A stretch of 64,000 bases of DNA from Dicyema japonicum (lineage: Eukaryota > Dicyemida > Rhombozoa > Dicyemidae). Shown here piece by piece: positions 33,477 through 46,023 of the stretch (position 1 is the stretch's first letter; each line of letters begins with the position of its first letter). The notes below the pieces were generated by a model, which did no database searches, was not told the origin of the DNA, and saw nothing but the letters and a program-made list of their open reading frames with translations. Made by a program: the position numbers and the translations under genes. The stretch is taken from NCBI GenBank assembly GCA_011109175.1, contig RDEW01000032.1, forward strand, positions 22,459-86,458, read 5' to 3'.

Positions 33477-34495
33477 GTTAGTTAGTTGCCGCTTTTACTG
33501 CGTGGCTGTTCGCTCTCAGAATTGCGAGTGAAATTCAATCAAAAAGCCAGCGGACCGAAATTTTAAAATTTATAACGTTTTGAATTACATTATTCTGTAT
33601 TTTAATAAAGATTTTAATTAGTTTTTTTTATATTAAACAAATTTTTTGTAGATTAATTTATCATAAAGTCAATTTTTAGGTCAAAATTTCCGATTTATAA
33701 AGTCAAAATAAAAATCAGTATAATGATAACTTTTACGCAAAGTTTGTTTCTTGGATTCCTTGCAGAAACGGAGGAAACCATGGAATTGTTTCTTATAAAT
33801 AATTATAAAAGATAATAACAATCGATTCTCATCGTGTAAGTGGAAAAGACGCACATTTTTTACGGATGAGGAAACTTGCAGATCTCCAAGTGAAACAGGC
33901 GTATTTGACAGTCGAAACTGACGAGGTTACCCATTAATCAATCATATAGAATCGGAGACTCAGGATTCCTATGGGACCTTGTTAGGAAGTAAGCGTGATA
34001 TTAAATCTGTTGTTAAATTGTTTTTTCAGATTATTAAGACCATCGTGTTCCTTTGTGTTATTAGTAGAGCATTTGGGGATTGATAACTATAATAACATAG
34101 TTTTTCCGTAGCCTTGGTGTCAACAAGCTTCTGGGACGTCTTCCATGAATATTTTTTTCTTATTTCAATCAGACATCTGTATTTCGACAAAGTTGTGTAA
34201 TACACTTTCACAATATGAAAACTTCATTTTTGAAGGGCTAAAAAATGGATTATTCGCAAAATCTTTTATAACTCTGACCTTTTTTTTACAAATATTAATA
34301 AATTAAAATTACCTCATCTCCAGTTTTAAATGAATATTTGCATTGATGTACACACATTTATTATTCATTTTCTTAAAATTTGCTGAATACAATTTTTAAA
34401 AATATGTTGTATTAATTTCATGATTACTGTTTTTTTTCACATAAGATGTTGTTATTATTATTAACCCCATTGATAGCCCAGCACAAACTGTCATA
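33477..34495. other. intergenic, one MASEI-motif copy
   Basis: 33494-33550 holds a diverged copy of the dispersed motif (ACTGCGTGGCTGTTCGCTCT, then TGCGAGTGAAATTCAATCAA and AGCCAGC). At 33.67 kb there is an inverted trace of the dispersed TTGACCTAAAAATT repeat. Otherwise AT-rich with no gene. Confidence 0.4.
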
Positions 34496-34882
34496 ACTAA
34501 TTAATCCAAGGAAGGAACCAATGGGAGAACATCTGATTGTGCTGACCAAATCCATCTTTCAATACTTCATTACAAGCTTTCCGCTTCAAAAGAGAGGTGG
34601 GGAAGTAGGTCCACCTTCTTCCATTTCGTCGCACGTTCTACCGTCGCGAACATCACTTCATTCTTCAGCGGAATAGTTTTTTCATAATGTAATCTTCAAC
34701 AGAGGATTTGGTCAGGGAGAGATAGGAAGATCCCTTTCAACTACTGTATTGTGCCAGAAGGACTCGTCGCCTCATGGGTGGGATCTGTTTGACAAGAATT
34801 GACCTTCGCTGAAAACTCCATTTTCCGGATTAGAACCCACGACCTTCAGATCCGGACGTTGAAGCGATCACATAATGCTATT
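34495..34882 (-). repeat. tRNA-derived SINE (best copy of its family)
   Basis: On the minus strand the head reads TAGCATTATGTGATCGC (A box) and, 18 bases on, GTCGTGGGTTCTAATCC (B box, one mismatch from GGTTCGAATCC). The body continues with CCCACCCATGAGGCGACGAG and GGGATCTTCCTA to about 34.5 kb. Partial copies at 26.56-26.83 and 49.10-49.27 kb. Confidence 0.65.
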
Positions 34883-35690
34883 GCATGGGAAATTTTAAAA
34901 TCTTTCCTATTATCCGATTGTTAGATTCGGCTGGTACATAATCCAATCCAAAGAGATTTCTTTGAGTTTTATCTACTATATTTTTCATATTTTTTGTGAA
35001 TGCATATTTTGGATATATATCAATTACAGTGAGAAGTCATTTGAAAGATTCATTGTTTTCATTAAACCTTGAATTTATTTAATAACAAAGTCTTATCTTT
35101 TTAGATCAACCAGGTATATTTGAAGTCTTTCACTCAGCTGAGAAGCTATAATGTGATTTTCAGGATCCATTTGCTTCAGTGGTGTTGAAAAACGACAAGT
35201 GTTCACGTTCTAACACCAATAATTTCTTTTTCCACGAAAAATACCTTTATTGCAATACGGTTCCAATGTATTGCGTCCACAATGGGTCAATTGATAAATT
35301 TCCATAACCATTAATTCCATCTCTTCATGATTATCAGAGATGACAACTTTGTGGTTTTCATTAGTGTCTTTAAGATATAACCTCTCATTGATAGATAGAA
35401 AATTCTTTGACTTTTGAGTTACTCGTTATCGTTAATTTTTTTGTTTTACCATTAGATCTATCCCTTTTTCTTCCAATATTTGATTTATATCATGATATTA
35501 CTGGGTTGTTTTGACACGACAATGAGCCAACAACATACTTTATAAAGCACGCCTGTATTATACTATTTAAAATTTTAAAAACTGTTGCGCTTCCAAAAAT
35601 ATTTAAATTAGAATTTTTAATTTTAAATATAATAAATAAATAAAACATGTTTAAAATTTTATAAAAAAATGTTGGCCCATGTGGTGCTAC
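34883..35690. other. no supported gene
   Basis: AT-rich. No coding frame above background and no repeat recognised. Confidence 0.4.
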
Positions 35691-36120
35691 GTGGCTAATT
35701 GGTTAAAGTTTTATGCTTGTTTTGTTTGTTCCTTCCCTTTTTTCCTATTAGAGTGGCGTCATGTGATCCATCTGTCTAGGTGGCGCCCAGTTCCAAGCCG
35801 GTACGAAAAAGGATAATTTGCTTTCCCTCACTCCACTGGAGGGATTTCCACAACTGCAATTAATGGACGTCTTTTCCCTTTTATGCTAATTCCAGATGGA
35901 ATCTATTTCTGTAGAAGTGGAATCTGGATACATTTAATTAACTGTTCACTTATGTATGAAATTCTAAATTCAACCATTGGGTAACGCGTAGCGCCTGTGA
36001 CATAATACTTGTTACATCTATTCCGGTCCGAATAAAAAGAGATCTCTAAGCCTTTGTGAAAATAATGTTTCCTTAGTTCAAAACCTCATGTTTCCAATGT
36101 CTTCCAAGTCCGTCATTTAA
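35691..36120 (+). repeat. LINE 5'-leader-derived repeat
   Basis: GTGGCGTCATGTGATCCATC, GTACGAAAAAGGATAATTTG and ATGGACGTCTTTTCCC align with the copies at 300-560 (minus) and 41.57-41.95 kb. Its first 120 bases also align with the LINE leader at 29.43 kb. A shared 3' part (TAGCGCCTG, TCGGTCCGAATAA) is present here and at 41.85-41.9 kb. Confidence 0.5.
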
Positions 36121-36499
36121 TTAATTTGCTTTTAGGAAGAAAAAAATATTTCATCCCTCATAAATAGGGGTGATAAAATTAAATTTTAATATTTTATGTT
36201 ACCGTCCGTACCTGGAACTCCACAAGAACCAATCAAAACAAAAATTAGTTTTCAGGATAAATTTATTTTCGACCCCAAATATTTCATTTTTGATCACCTG
36301 GATTGATTTTAGACCCCTGGGGGTCGAATCGACCCCAGGTTGAGAACCTCTGATTTATATGATGATATATAAGTTAAATCAATTTCCTAAAAAATGGTTA
36401 TCATCCGTTTCTTCTAGTGATGGAACTCTGGGAAAATATCAATCCAGTCTGGGAGATGTTGTATTCAGCAACAATATTACCAATCACTAGACCACCAAA

Positions 36500-36885
36500 C
36501 ATGCTCTTTTTAAGATATTTAATGGAGTGGATTATCCGCCAGAAATATCTGATGAACGCCTAAATAGATTACTACAGTATGAAGAAGATGAAGACCTATC
36601 TTTGTCACTAAATTCTGCACGAAGGCATACTTTGGAAGCTGCAGAAAAAATGCGAAAAAATAGAAGATGAAAAATGAAGAATCGCTGAATGTAGGAGACA
36701 GAGTCATTCTACGAATGGACTGTGACTACAATCAAACAACGTAAAAAGGTCAATTATATGAGCACATGGACACTACAGTTTAACTAGTAGTGGATTTACA
36801 AGGCACTATGGTCCACACAGATGGTGGCCACTCGGAAATAATGATTGTCCACCAAATCCGAGTTAGAACATTATTTTAAATGACT
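36500..36885 (+). pseudogene. decayed integrase C-terminal region
   Basis: SLNVGDRVILRMDCDYNQ (about 36.69 kb), preceded by an acidic helix (EEDEDLSLSLNSARRHTLEA) that typically follows the integrase core in such elements, then LVVDLQGTMVHTDGGHSEI. Comparable to NIGDHVRIEIDFDNN at 7.74 kb, so two members of one element group are present. Stops interrupt the frame. Confidence 0.45.
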
Positions 36886-36949
36886 TTCCATTCAAAAAAT
36901 ATTTTTTAATCTTATTGGCTTAATGTGCAGATTAAATTAAATATGCCAG

Positions 36950-38950
36950 AGAATTGCTCTTCTCTTCAAGGCTACTTGCATTCAAAAAACCAAACGGAGG
37001 AATCCGTTCCATTGCGGTCGGGAACTATTTTAGAAGACTTGCAGCAAAGGTAGCATCGACCCTGGTGAGCCGACAACTGTTCTTTCCTAAACAAAAAAAA
37101 GGAGTTTTTTCCTAAACAAATGGGTGTTAGTATCCAGAACGGATGTGAGGTTCATGCAGCAAGGCGTTTCTTCACACAGAAAAATATTTCAAATGAATGC
37201 ATTGGAATCAAGTTGGACATAACGAATGCATTCAATTTTCTCAGAAGAGATAAAATTATGGAAACGTGTTGGAATATGGCTCCAGAGCTTTTACTTTTTG
37301 TCAATTTATCCTATGAGAAGATACGTCTCTGGTTTTTAAAAATGAAATTATTAAATCAAAAACGGGTGTCCAACAAGGAGATCCGCTCGGACCTCTCTTA
37401 TATGCCCTGACCATTGATGATGGTGTGAGATCAATTGATGCTCAGCTAAATCTCTGATACTTCGATGATGCCACAATTGGAAGATCATTCAAGGAAACAT
37501 ACAATTCATTACGGTTACCCGCTTTAAAACATTTGGGCTTGGACATCAATGTTAACAAATCAGAGCTAATAATTGTCTCTTATCCATACACCGACTTCCT
37601 CTCTATCAAGGAGTCTTTTAACGAACTGCTTTCTGGGATCCCGACTGTGCCAGTTGATGAATTATATTTTCTCGGATGCCCACTCAGCAAAGAAGAATTC
37701 AGGAATTATCTATTTCTCAAAAATGAAGAATTAATACGCCTTGCTAAAAGATTGTCATGTCTCGACTCTAACACATCTTTATTCCTAATGAGAAACAACA
37801 TCGGACTACCCAAGATTTTATATCTACTCCGATGTTCACCCTGCTACGAACAACACGACACTCTACTTTCAATAGACAAGTCTCTCAAGCAAACTGTTGA
37901 GTCACTAATTAACGTCCGCTTCGACGAACTTGGTTAGAAAGAATGTAAGCTTCCTCTCTGGATTTGGGGTGTCGGAATAAGATCGGCGCTGGAGGTTGCT
38001 TACCCGGCATACTATCGTCTCTCTCAAGCTGCAGCCATTTGACACGGCAAGTCCTTCATAGCACTATTGGACTTCGCTGGAATGAGTCATTTGACGAAGC
38101 TTGTCGGAAATGGAACGGGTCCGGACTCAAAATCCCCGAAGACACAACAAGCAAAGTAATTGGGATAACATTGTCTGCTCCAAAATTTTGGAAGACCTTA
38201 AAAAAGAAGCAAATCAACATCGTCTGGCTTGTTTGGTGTCAGCTTCAAGTAGAGGGAGTGGAGCATGGCTTGGTGCAATACCTTGCCCAAACCTCGGGAC
38301 CTTTTTGGACGACGATTCTTCGAGGATTGGAATCGGACAAAGGCTGGGACTAGACGTTTGCCAGGAGCACCGCTGCCGATGCGGGAAAACAGTCGATGCG
38401 AAAGGATTGCACCCGCTGTCCTGCAGAAGAACCGCCGGAAGGGGACCACGTCATGCTCCTGAACGATGTGATCGTCAGAGCTTTGAAGGCAAAAGGCTTG
38501 CCAGCACAGCCTGAAACAGTGGGTCATGATCGAGGAGATCGGAAGAGATCTGACGGGATGACCCTTTTCCCCTTCACATCTGGAAGATCTTTGGTATGGG
38601 ACCCAACTTGTGTAGACACGTTTTCAAGCAAGAATATTTTTAAATCGGTTCAGACACCTGGAGCAGCTGCTTCGACTGCGGAGAACCTAAAAATCAAGAA
38701 ATATTTTGCCTCGGGGATCGCTACCGATTTTTTTCCTCCTGTGCGACCGAATCATCGGAAGCCGTTGATCCAAGTTCTTGCGAGAACTCGGAGGATTGCT
38801 TGACAGAAAGAAAAGGGATCAACGAGAAGGGTTATGGCTAAGACAAAAGATTGGAATAGCCATACTCCGAGGGAATTCGTTTGCAATCCACGCAGCAGGC
38901 TTCCTCAACTGACATTTGTTTAATTGTTAAAAAAATTATTCTTTAAAAAA
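36950..38950 (+). mobile_element. LINE with restriction-like endonuclease, RT to 3' end
   Basis: RT N-terminal block (KPNGGIRSIAVGNYFRRLAA at 36.99 kb), NGCEVHAARRFF, IKLDITNAFNFLRRDKIMET (catalytic D) in frame 37120-37410, the broken PQGDPLGPLLYAL motif (37.38 kb), and an LRYFDD-type box read as LIL-R-CHN with a shift. The frame 37533-37937 carries MGLDINVNKSELIIVSYPYT (primer-grip/thumb region). After another shift: CRCGKTVDAKGLHPLSC (zinc knuckle, 38.37 kb) and DGMTLFPFTSGRSLVWDPTC (nuclease core, 38.56-38.61 kb). It ends with an A-rich run just before flank block C. EN of the apurinic type is absent, as expected for this LINE group. Confidence 0.8.
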
Positions 38951-39711
38951 AAAGTTTATTTTGTTTGTTTGCTAACTTTGTTCATATATTAACATCTAAA
39001 TATAATCATAAAAATATCTTCCAATACATGTAGTTACTTTTAGTTGATTTTTTAAGTTGTTTTAATTTCTTGATAGAGTTGATTTTTTTAATCTCAAAGC
39101 ATTCACATTTTTTGTCATTATCTTTAGTTTCTAATGCTTTCCATGTCAGTTATCAGATTCAGATAAAGAGTGGGTATTGTATCCACTTTTTAAATTTTTC
39201 ACCTTAGGAAGAACTCAAACTTTATTTTCAGAAGAAGAGCAATGTCAGTTAATTACATTGAAATTTGCTCTTTACTTTTTGTTCGTGAATGAGTTCCAGA
39301 AAACAATATAGCAAACTCTTAAGTGAATAGTCTATCAAATAATCTACGAGAATAGTTTCGGAAACGAATCATTTAACTGTCGCAGGTATTCTGACTCGAG
39401 TTTAAATTGAATTATGTAACGACTCACTAACCCATTCTCTTAATCGATCGAGAATTTTCGAAAAAATGATTCTTCTAGTGAATAAAAAAATAAAAGACAG
39501 ACCGAGACAAGAGAAAGAGTGACCTCCATAGGGTTGTGTAGAATGTAGAAACGACAAGAGAAAAGATGGCCTGTTATGTGTTATCTGAATATTACTATTA
39601 AATGTTTTCTTAAATATTTTAAAGTTAAATAATTTTAAACCAAGAAGTTTAAATTTATTAAAACCCAACTAAATAACCCGGATTATTATGTTAGTAAAGG
39701 CAAAGTTTTTA

Positions 39712-40224
39712 TCAATTTAATTTCGGGCATTTACCCAGATAGACGCAGTATTGTACGGCAAAACTTAATAGTTCATATTTTTTGTAGCTCACATACGCCT
39801 CCTAATTTATTAAATTAATAAAAACTTTATGATTGAATATATTAATTTTTGATTAATGCAAAATTTACAGTCATTAGCAATTCCGCGAAAGTTTTTACCA
39901 CCATAATTGTTTCGATCATGGTGGTATTTCTTCTCATGATTTCTATAAGAGTGATTAAAATTACGATGTCCTCGTACTTGTTCATGTTCATCAGCATTTA
40001 CGTTGAACTCATCATCACCATAATTGTTCCTATTATGGTTGTATTTTTCTCATCATGATTTTTATAAGAGTGATGAGAATTATGATGTCCTCGATCTTGT
40101 TCGTGTTTATTATCATTTATATCCAACTCATATTTATCACTATAAAGCCTTTTAGCGTTTGAAATCTGCGATAATAATATAATTCCTTTAATTAATATGC
40201 AAAAAAACCAATTAGACCAATCAT
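39712..40224 (-). pseudogene. His-rich secreted protein, damaged copy C
   Basis: A 16-nt first exon (40224-40209), then a 23-nt intron (40186-40208, one base longer than in B), followed by the first His repeat (HEQDRGHHNSHHSYKNH). One A is missing from an A-run near 40.05 kb compared with copy B, so the second repeat and Cys tail are out of frame. The loss is in a homopolymer, so an assembly error remains possible. Confidence 0.65.
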
Positions 40225-40531
40225 TTCTGCCAACTAGGAATTATTTTAAGCATTTTATTATAAATTTATAGTTAACCATTACTAAAAATAAAAAATATAT
40301 TTAATATTTATATTTAAAGTTAGTCATTTTAATAGTAAATAACTAATTTATCATTTTATTATTTATGTTGACAACAAACTCTGAATATGTCTGCATAAAA
40401 ACGAGCTTTCTGAGTTCGTTACCATATGACCATTAACCAACAAGAAAAATCAACGTTTCCAGGTAAAAAATGTTTATTGCTAAATCAAATTGTCTAACCT
40501 TGATCACACTAACTGCATGTATATTCACAAT

Positions 40532-40656
40532 CAGAATGGCCAGCGAGATTAGTTCAAATAACCAGCAGCGCTCAAGCGAATCTCCTGTTTATAGAGAAAT
40601 CCGATTCCCTAGAAGATTAAAGAATTTTAGCCTCTCTAGGGCAATGTTTAAATAAA
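40532..40656 (+). repeat. MASEI motif, best open copy
   Basis: AGAATGGCCAGCGAGATTAG onward encodes MASEISSNNQQRSSESPVYR then EIRFPRRLKNFSLSRAMFK and a stop at 40653. Related copies: 1488-1545, 21447-21570, 25453-25560, 33494-33550, 44246-44370 (plus) and 47195-47310 (minus). The encoded peptide start is similar in four of them. Identity unknown. Confidence 0.45.
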
Positions 40657-41569
40657 ATTAGATATGGGAACAAATGTCAAAAATATCAATTACATAAATT
40701 ATTTACAATAAACTAAGGAAATTATCATGACTAACTCTAATATGCTTAAGAAACCTTGAAATTATTATCACTTCTTGCATAGATCTTTTGAATTCCAAAT
40801 TAAATATTTTATAATACTTTGTAATAATCTCATATAGGTGACCTAAATAAGAATTTCATCTATCAAATTCAAAAAAGTAAATTCCAGTATATGAATATAA
40901 CTGAATCTTTGTAGACGATCTGATCAGACTTAAAGTATTCACTTTTTACGCCGTTACTTGTAATCACTACAACCAATAATAATTATTTATGGCGAGTTGA
41001 CAATAAAATAAAACCATTTAGGAGTTTTAATCAATATTGGTCGCTACACAAATATTTAAAAAAACTCAAAATGACTTTCTTGTATTAAATAGGGTAATTT
41101 TAACTTGGCCTAAAAATTCAAAAATATGACATAGATTTCACTAAAAAGGTTTCAGATACATAGACAACAGATGTGGAAAAGATGTATGTAATATATAAAA
41201 ATTTCAACAAATTTCAATCAGAATGAATATATCTCGCTACATCTAATGTCGACAAAAAAAATTTGATTTAACTATTGAAAAACTCTTAAGTTACTTTTTA
41301 CAATAAATAATTGACGAGAATAGCATTCAGAATTTAAAAACAGATTATAGAAACAATCATACACCAGCTAAAAAATGGCAATATTTAGTCCTGAGAAACC
41401 TATGTCCATGATCAAGGTCTTTAAGCCGTGTCGAAATAGCATTGAGTTTACGACTTTATAACGTAACCTCTTAACCAATCTGACACCAGCTGCCGAGAAA
41501 CATTTGCCAATTAGTGCCATAATACAGATTGCTAAGTACAGGCAAAATTTAACTACAACCTCCACTTTC

Positions 41570-42300
41570 TTTTCCTTTAGACTGGCGTCATCTGATCCAC
41601 CTGTTTAGGTTGCGCCAAGTGAAAGGCCAGAACGAAAACGGATCATATGCTTTACCTCCACTCCATTAGAGAGGTTTTCACAACAGCAAGTTATGGACGT
41701 CTTTTTATTTTTATGCTGATTCCTGATGGACTCTGTTTCTTTAGAAGTGGAACCTGATACATTTAATTAGTTGTTTACTAAAACTTTTTCTCAAAGTATT
41801 CAGTTAAAAATATGTTTGAATTCTAAATTCGAGAATTAGGTAATGCGTAGCGCCTGCAACATGATACTCGTTACTTCTATTTCGGTCCGAATAAGATGAA
41901 ATCTCTAGAGCCTTTGTGAATTTAAAGTTTCTTTAGTAAAAAAACCTCGTCTTTCTGGTATGTCTAATTAATCGGAATGGTTGCGGAGTGTTGGAATAAC
42001 AAACACCGATGTACTCGAACTAGTGGAGACGGACATTTCGCTACAGGGAAGAATCGTAAAACACAGATTGGCGTTCTTTGGGCATGTTGTCCGCTTTCAT
42101 TCCCAGAAAAGAAGAATTATACTGGGCAATATTACTTGGAAGAAAAGACCTGGTCGACCGAGGACTCGGTGGCTATCCACGGTAGAAGCCAGCACGGGAA
42201 TGCTTATATCAAGGCTACTCCAAATGCGACGGATCGGGGAGAGTGGAGAAAATTAGCTCATGAGATCTCCAAGGGTCGGAAACGACTCTAGGCAGAGAAA
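41570..42300 (+). mobile_element. composite LINE remnant: 5' leader joined to ORF2 tail
   Basis: 41570-41955 matches the LINE leader repeat. Directly after it, from about 41965, lies the C-terminal tail of an RT ORF: GRIVKHRLAFFGHVVRFHSQ, KKRPGRPRTRWLSTVEASTG, and after a shift ATDRGEWRKLAHEISKG, ending at a stop at 42289-42291. EN and RT between them are absent. Either an internally deleted LINE copy or a non-autonomous derivative. Confidence 0.55.
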
Positions 42301-44245
42301 AAAATATTTAATCCGTCATGAAGCTATATAGACGTCACCATCTTAATGTTCTAACCAAATCATCACTTCCATAGACATCCACCATTATGGAGACTGCTTC
42401 AGTGGCAAAAGGGAGATGAGGATCCTATTTGAATGGTGAGAGACACCAAGCGTTTCATGAAACAGCCAAATTACATATCACCTCTTATAAATAAATAAAG
42501 AATAAAGGAATACTGTACTTTTAGTTCGTAGATGACCTCGTTTTTATTATCCATTCATGGTGATCATTTATTTTAAGTTATCCCGCTATTCCTTGTGATA
42601 GAAGCAATGCACTTCTGATGTTTTTCAAGTGTCTCACTTTTGACAAAAAATTCAAAGCCATCCTGTGATTTCTGTTTCTGACGACACAATCAAAATAATA
42701 TTTAAGAGAACCAAATTCTTCCCCCATCCATGAAACTGGTAGATATTTCCGCAATGTTGTCATCAAGTCTCACAGAATGAGTCAGAATGAAACCTAATAT
42801 TTTTTAATATTAAAAAATGTCACAGTCCAGAGCTACGAGGTTTAAAAATATTAATTATTGTTAATAAAAATTACATTTCTTAAGTTTTTTTCTTAAATTA
42901 TTAATTTTTTCCTTTTATTTTAGAGATCGTAATTTCTTGCAAATCAACATCATACGTTAAAAGCAAATTAAATAGAATCGGAGTCTCAAAATTCCTATGA
43001 GACCCCGTTAGGAAGTAACGTGATATAAAATTTGTTCCATTAACGCGAACTCTTTCGCGTCGTCCCCAACAGGAAAAATTTCCAGATTCGTTCAGATATA
43101 AATTTGATACAAAATCATTGAAACCAGTTGTGATACTTAGAAATAATATCTTGAGTCTGGAATATCGTCCAGTTCTATTGACCTACTGGAACACGAGCAT
43201 TACCGGAGCAAAAGGAATTGGCATCAGAATAAGACAAATAAATAAAAAAATAAATAAGAAAGAGACTATCCAGCACTTCCTACATGGTGTAAGTTATATA
43301 GACAAGGCTGTAGGATTATAGACTATCTTTCGTTTTCATGTCTTTTTAGCTTGGGCGTAATCAGTGAGTTTTTCCAGACATTTGGAAGTGTGTGAAATTG
43401 TCGAAAGATAATATATTGTTAGTTAACCAATCATCGACTAAGGTACTTGGTATTCAAGGTGTATAGCCGAGATACCGACGTTTCCCCTTCGACTATGGAC
43501 TTCCGTGTTCATCTAGGGCAGTGATTCTCAACCGTTTTTTTCGTATCACCCTTAAAAAAATTTTCGCCAAGTCAATAATTTGTCGCCCTCATGATCACTA
43601 TAGATAGTACTACAATAATTAATTAGTATTTTTTATTAAAAAATTGTTAATGTGACCTTTGTGACCTTGGTGAAGGTATACCATACTCTCTATATTCGGG
43701 ATTCTTCTAGTAAGAGCTATCTGATGTCCCCTCTTTGGCAGATACTTAAATTATTCCACTCCTTATTCATCATATGGTTAGTAAACTAAATCTTCTCTCA
43801 ACGCATTGTGATGTTACAAAACAATACAATATAGAAGACATTTTCCCATAATTTCGAGTACGCGATAGCTATGAGCGACCAGTTACATTAACTTTGAACT
43901 AAGATAAACTTGAATTTTTTTAATAAAAACCAATTTTATTAAAACAAAAAATCTAACAGTTAGCAACTGCTTGCTGCTCTGATAATTGAAACGCCCCTGA
44001 CGATTTGCAAGGAAATGCGTCAATGTGCCAGCTCCTTTCTCTCCTATCGTTTTTCTTTTTCGCGATGGACGAGACGATCCTGTTGAATTAATATTAATAT
44101 TGATTTATAATTTACAAAGAATAATTAATTTAAGTAACTATTTTTTAGTCTAGCCATTATTTGAGTCGATGTTTATTCTTTCGATCTTTATCTATTAAAA
44201 AAACTTTTATTAAAGAAAGAAAAAAGAGTAAACGGTTATATTGCG
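42301..44245. other. no supported gene
   Basis: A minus frame at 42578-42766 (62 codons, YYFDCVVRNRNHRMALNFLS) has a natural-looking composition but no recognised family. A plus frame at 43118-43321 likewise. The rest is AT-rich. Confidence 0.35.
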
Positions 44246-44372
44246 GCTCCCTTGACTGCGTGGCTATTACCTCTCAAGATGGCAAACTAGATCCGCTCAA
44301 ATAACAAGCAGTGTTTGTGTAGCCATTTTATTCCCTAGACGATTCGAGAATTTTAGCGTCGTAAGGTCACCA
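44246..44372 (+). repeat. MASEI motif copy
   Basis: TTGACTGCGTGGCTATTACC, CTCAAGATGGCAAACTAGAT, CCGCTCAAATAACAAGCAG and ATTCCCTAGACGATTCGAGA line up with the copies at 40.53 and 25.45 kb. The peptide frame has an early stop here. Confidence 0.45.
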
Positions 44373-44429
44373 GACGTCTTAACGGCGAGTGGAGTAATAA
44401 AAAAATCCTTGGGTATGACCGCGGACTCG

Positions 44430-44885
44430 GTATTCTAAGCAGTAAAACAGGCTCCAGAGGCACTCTGGGATAGGTTGCAAGAGGCAAACATGTCGGTGCA
44501 AGTAACGTCCCAGACACAAGGTTTCCCGGCTTTAAAAGGGAAGATTGTCGTCCCATCTGTCGTTTCCCGTCCTGCCTGCATAGAGGGGTGTCCAGCGGCG
44601 TCCAAATCTCGCCTATCGATTTCGTTCATGGACATGTAGCATTGTCCAGGCCCCGCTGAGAGAACGATGAAAATAGGGAAATCTAATAAGTCCAGCTCAG
44701 GCCTCACTAGCATGGCCGGCGTCCTGGTCAATTGAGAATTAAGGAAGAGAGTGTAGGAATCCTCTTGACATGGGTGTTACAGGCCATTAGCGATGATAGA
44801 TATGAAGGGAGAAAAAGGTCCACAGGGTTGCGAATTCCATGTCCTCCGAGTCTCACCGGCAGAGTGTCTTGTAACATGAGTACAA
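44430..44885 (-). mobile_element. restriction-like-endonuclease LINE, 3' fragment
   Basis: Minus strand: LPVRLGGHGIRNPVDLFLPS (44.87-44.81 kb), a block seen upstream of the zinc knuckle in this LINE group, then TTDGTTIFPFKAGKPCVWDV (nuclease core; Pro-Asp changed to Thr-Asp). The knuckle between them appears deleted. Related to 10.3 and 36.9 kb. Confidence 0.65.
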
Positions 44886-45813
44886 TAGTCTATTAAATTA
44901 AAATATTTAAAAATACCTTAACGAAATTTAACATCAATTAATTTCAGACAGGATTTTAGAATTTATCAAGCCACTAATTTCACTCTTATACAGCATTTTT
45001 CACAATTTCTTGTTATCGTTTGATTGAACATTTCGACAATACCTTGTCCCTGAGAATTGATAGTTGCTTGATGTTAAAATCGGTGCAAAGTTTTGCTATT
45101 TCTCGATTTCTAATAGTCTGACTGAAGAAATTTGCATGGTCAATTTAGATAAAACAAGGGTCATAGTTTTTCACACACTTCTTTTTCAGAATTATTAAAG
45201 AGTGGTCTGAAAAATGCGAATCTGTGAAAATTGTTTTAAAAAGCAAACGTACTATAAATACCAATGACAGTAAATTCCATTTGAAATTTTGATTTACTGT
45301 TCAAAATCTATTCAGATCTATAAGATCTATATGAAAACGTTCATTTGGACAAGAATCGAACACACGGTGATTTATATATCCAATCTACAACTATAAGAAA
45401 TCTTAAACTTTTAAAGGAGGCGAAAATTTGCAAACTTCATAATTTCGAAAGATTTTTCTAATAATCTGATTTTTAACATGAAGTGTCTTTGTCGACATAC
45501 ATACTCAATTTAATTTACTCCTCCGTGTGAAAACTCGTGTAATGATTTCGCCACGAGGTCCACTTCGATTACATTATCTAGGGATATTACTAACTGGGAT
45601 CACTACATTTAAAATACACAGTCTGTACATTTATTGCAGATTTACAATACCTTTCATTGAAAAATTCTCTACCTTCATAGGAAGCTATATTTTCCGTTTC
45701 TTAGAAGATTTTCGGAAAATTTATTATCCAAAGCATCTTTTAAAATTTTACATTCCACTGAGTTTTCACTAAACTATTAACATCATGAATGTGATTTGGA
45801 ATATTCAGAGAGA
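44886..45813. other. possible exons of an unrecognised minus-strand gene
   Basis: Between 45.70 and 45.52 kb the minus strand has short frames with natural composition (SYEGREFFNERYCKSAINVQ, then VDLVAKSLHEFSHGGVN before a stop). They could follow the ORF at 45814-46023 through tiny introns, but I could not join the frames cleanly. Confidence 0.25.
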
Positions 45814-46023
45814 TTAAGAAATTTCGTCATAATACGCAGTGTCAGTGCTGGATAAATTCCTAAAAGTGCCAGGTTTGATTCTCACCTGAAGCTTCCATGC
45901 ATCTACGATGTCTCTATAATTATAATGTTTCTGATAAAAGATAAAAAAAGTGATAGAAATCACGATGGAAATCAGATATAAAAAATTACATTTCGGATAA
46001 TCAAAGGACTTTTTCAATGTCAA
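45814..46023 (-). CDS. unrecognised ORF with an N-terminal membrane anchor
   Basis: 69 codons: MTLKKSFDYPKCNFLYLISI runs into VVISITFFIF-type hydrophobic residues (about 18 in a row), then a polar region, YQKHYNYRDIVDAWKLQVRI. A short basic head, one membrane segment and a lumenal tail look like a type II membrane protein. If real, it is the first exon of a longer gene. Family not recognised. Confidence 0.3.
   Translation of the reverse strand: MTLKKSFDYPKCNFLYLISIVISITFFIFYQKHYNYRDIVDAWKLQVRIKPGTFRNLSSTDTAYYDEIS

Larger units (their letters stand above)
38958..41565 (+). repeat. duplicated flank, copy C
   Basis: Starts TTTGTTTGTTTGCTAACTTT like the sequence behind both GPCR genes. It lacks the SINE and the first dispersed repeat (the junction at 39.30 kb jumps from AAACAATATA to CAAACTCTTAAGTG, which in copies A and B are about 0.43 kb apart). 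It then follows A and B through the His-rich gene, the MASEI motif (40532-40655), and B alone to 41.56 kb. Confidence 0.8.
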
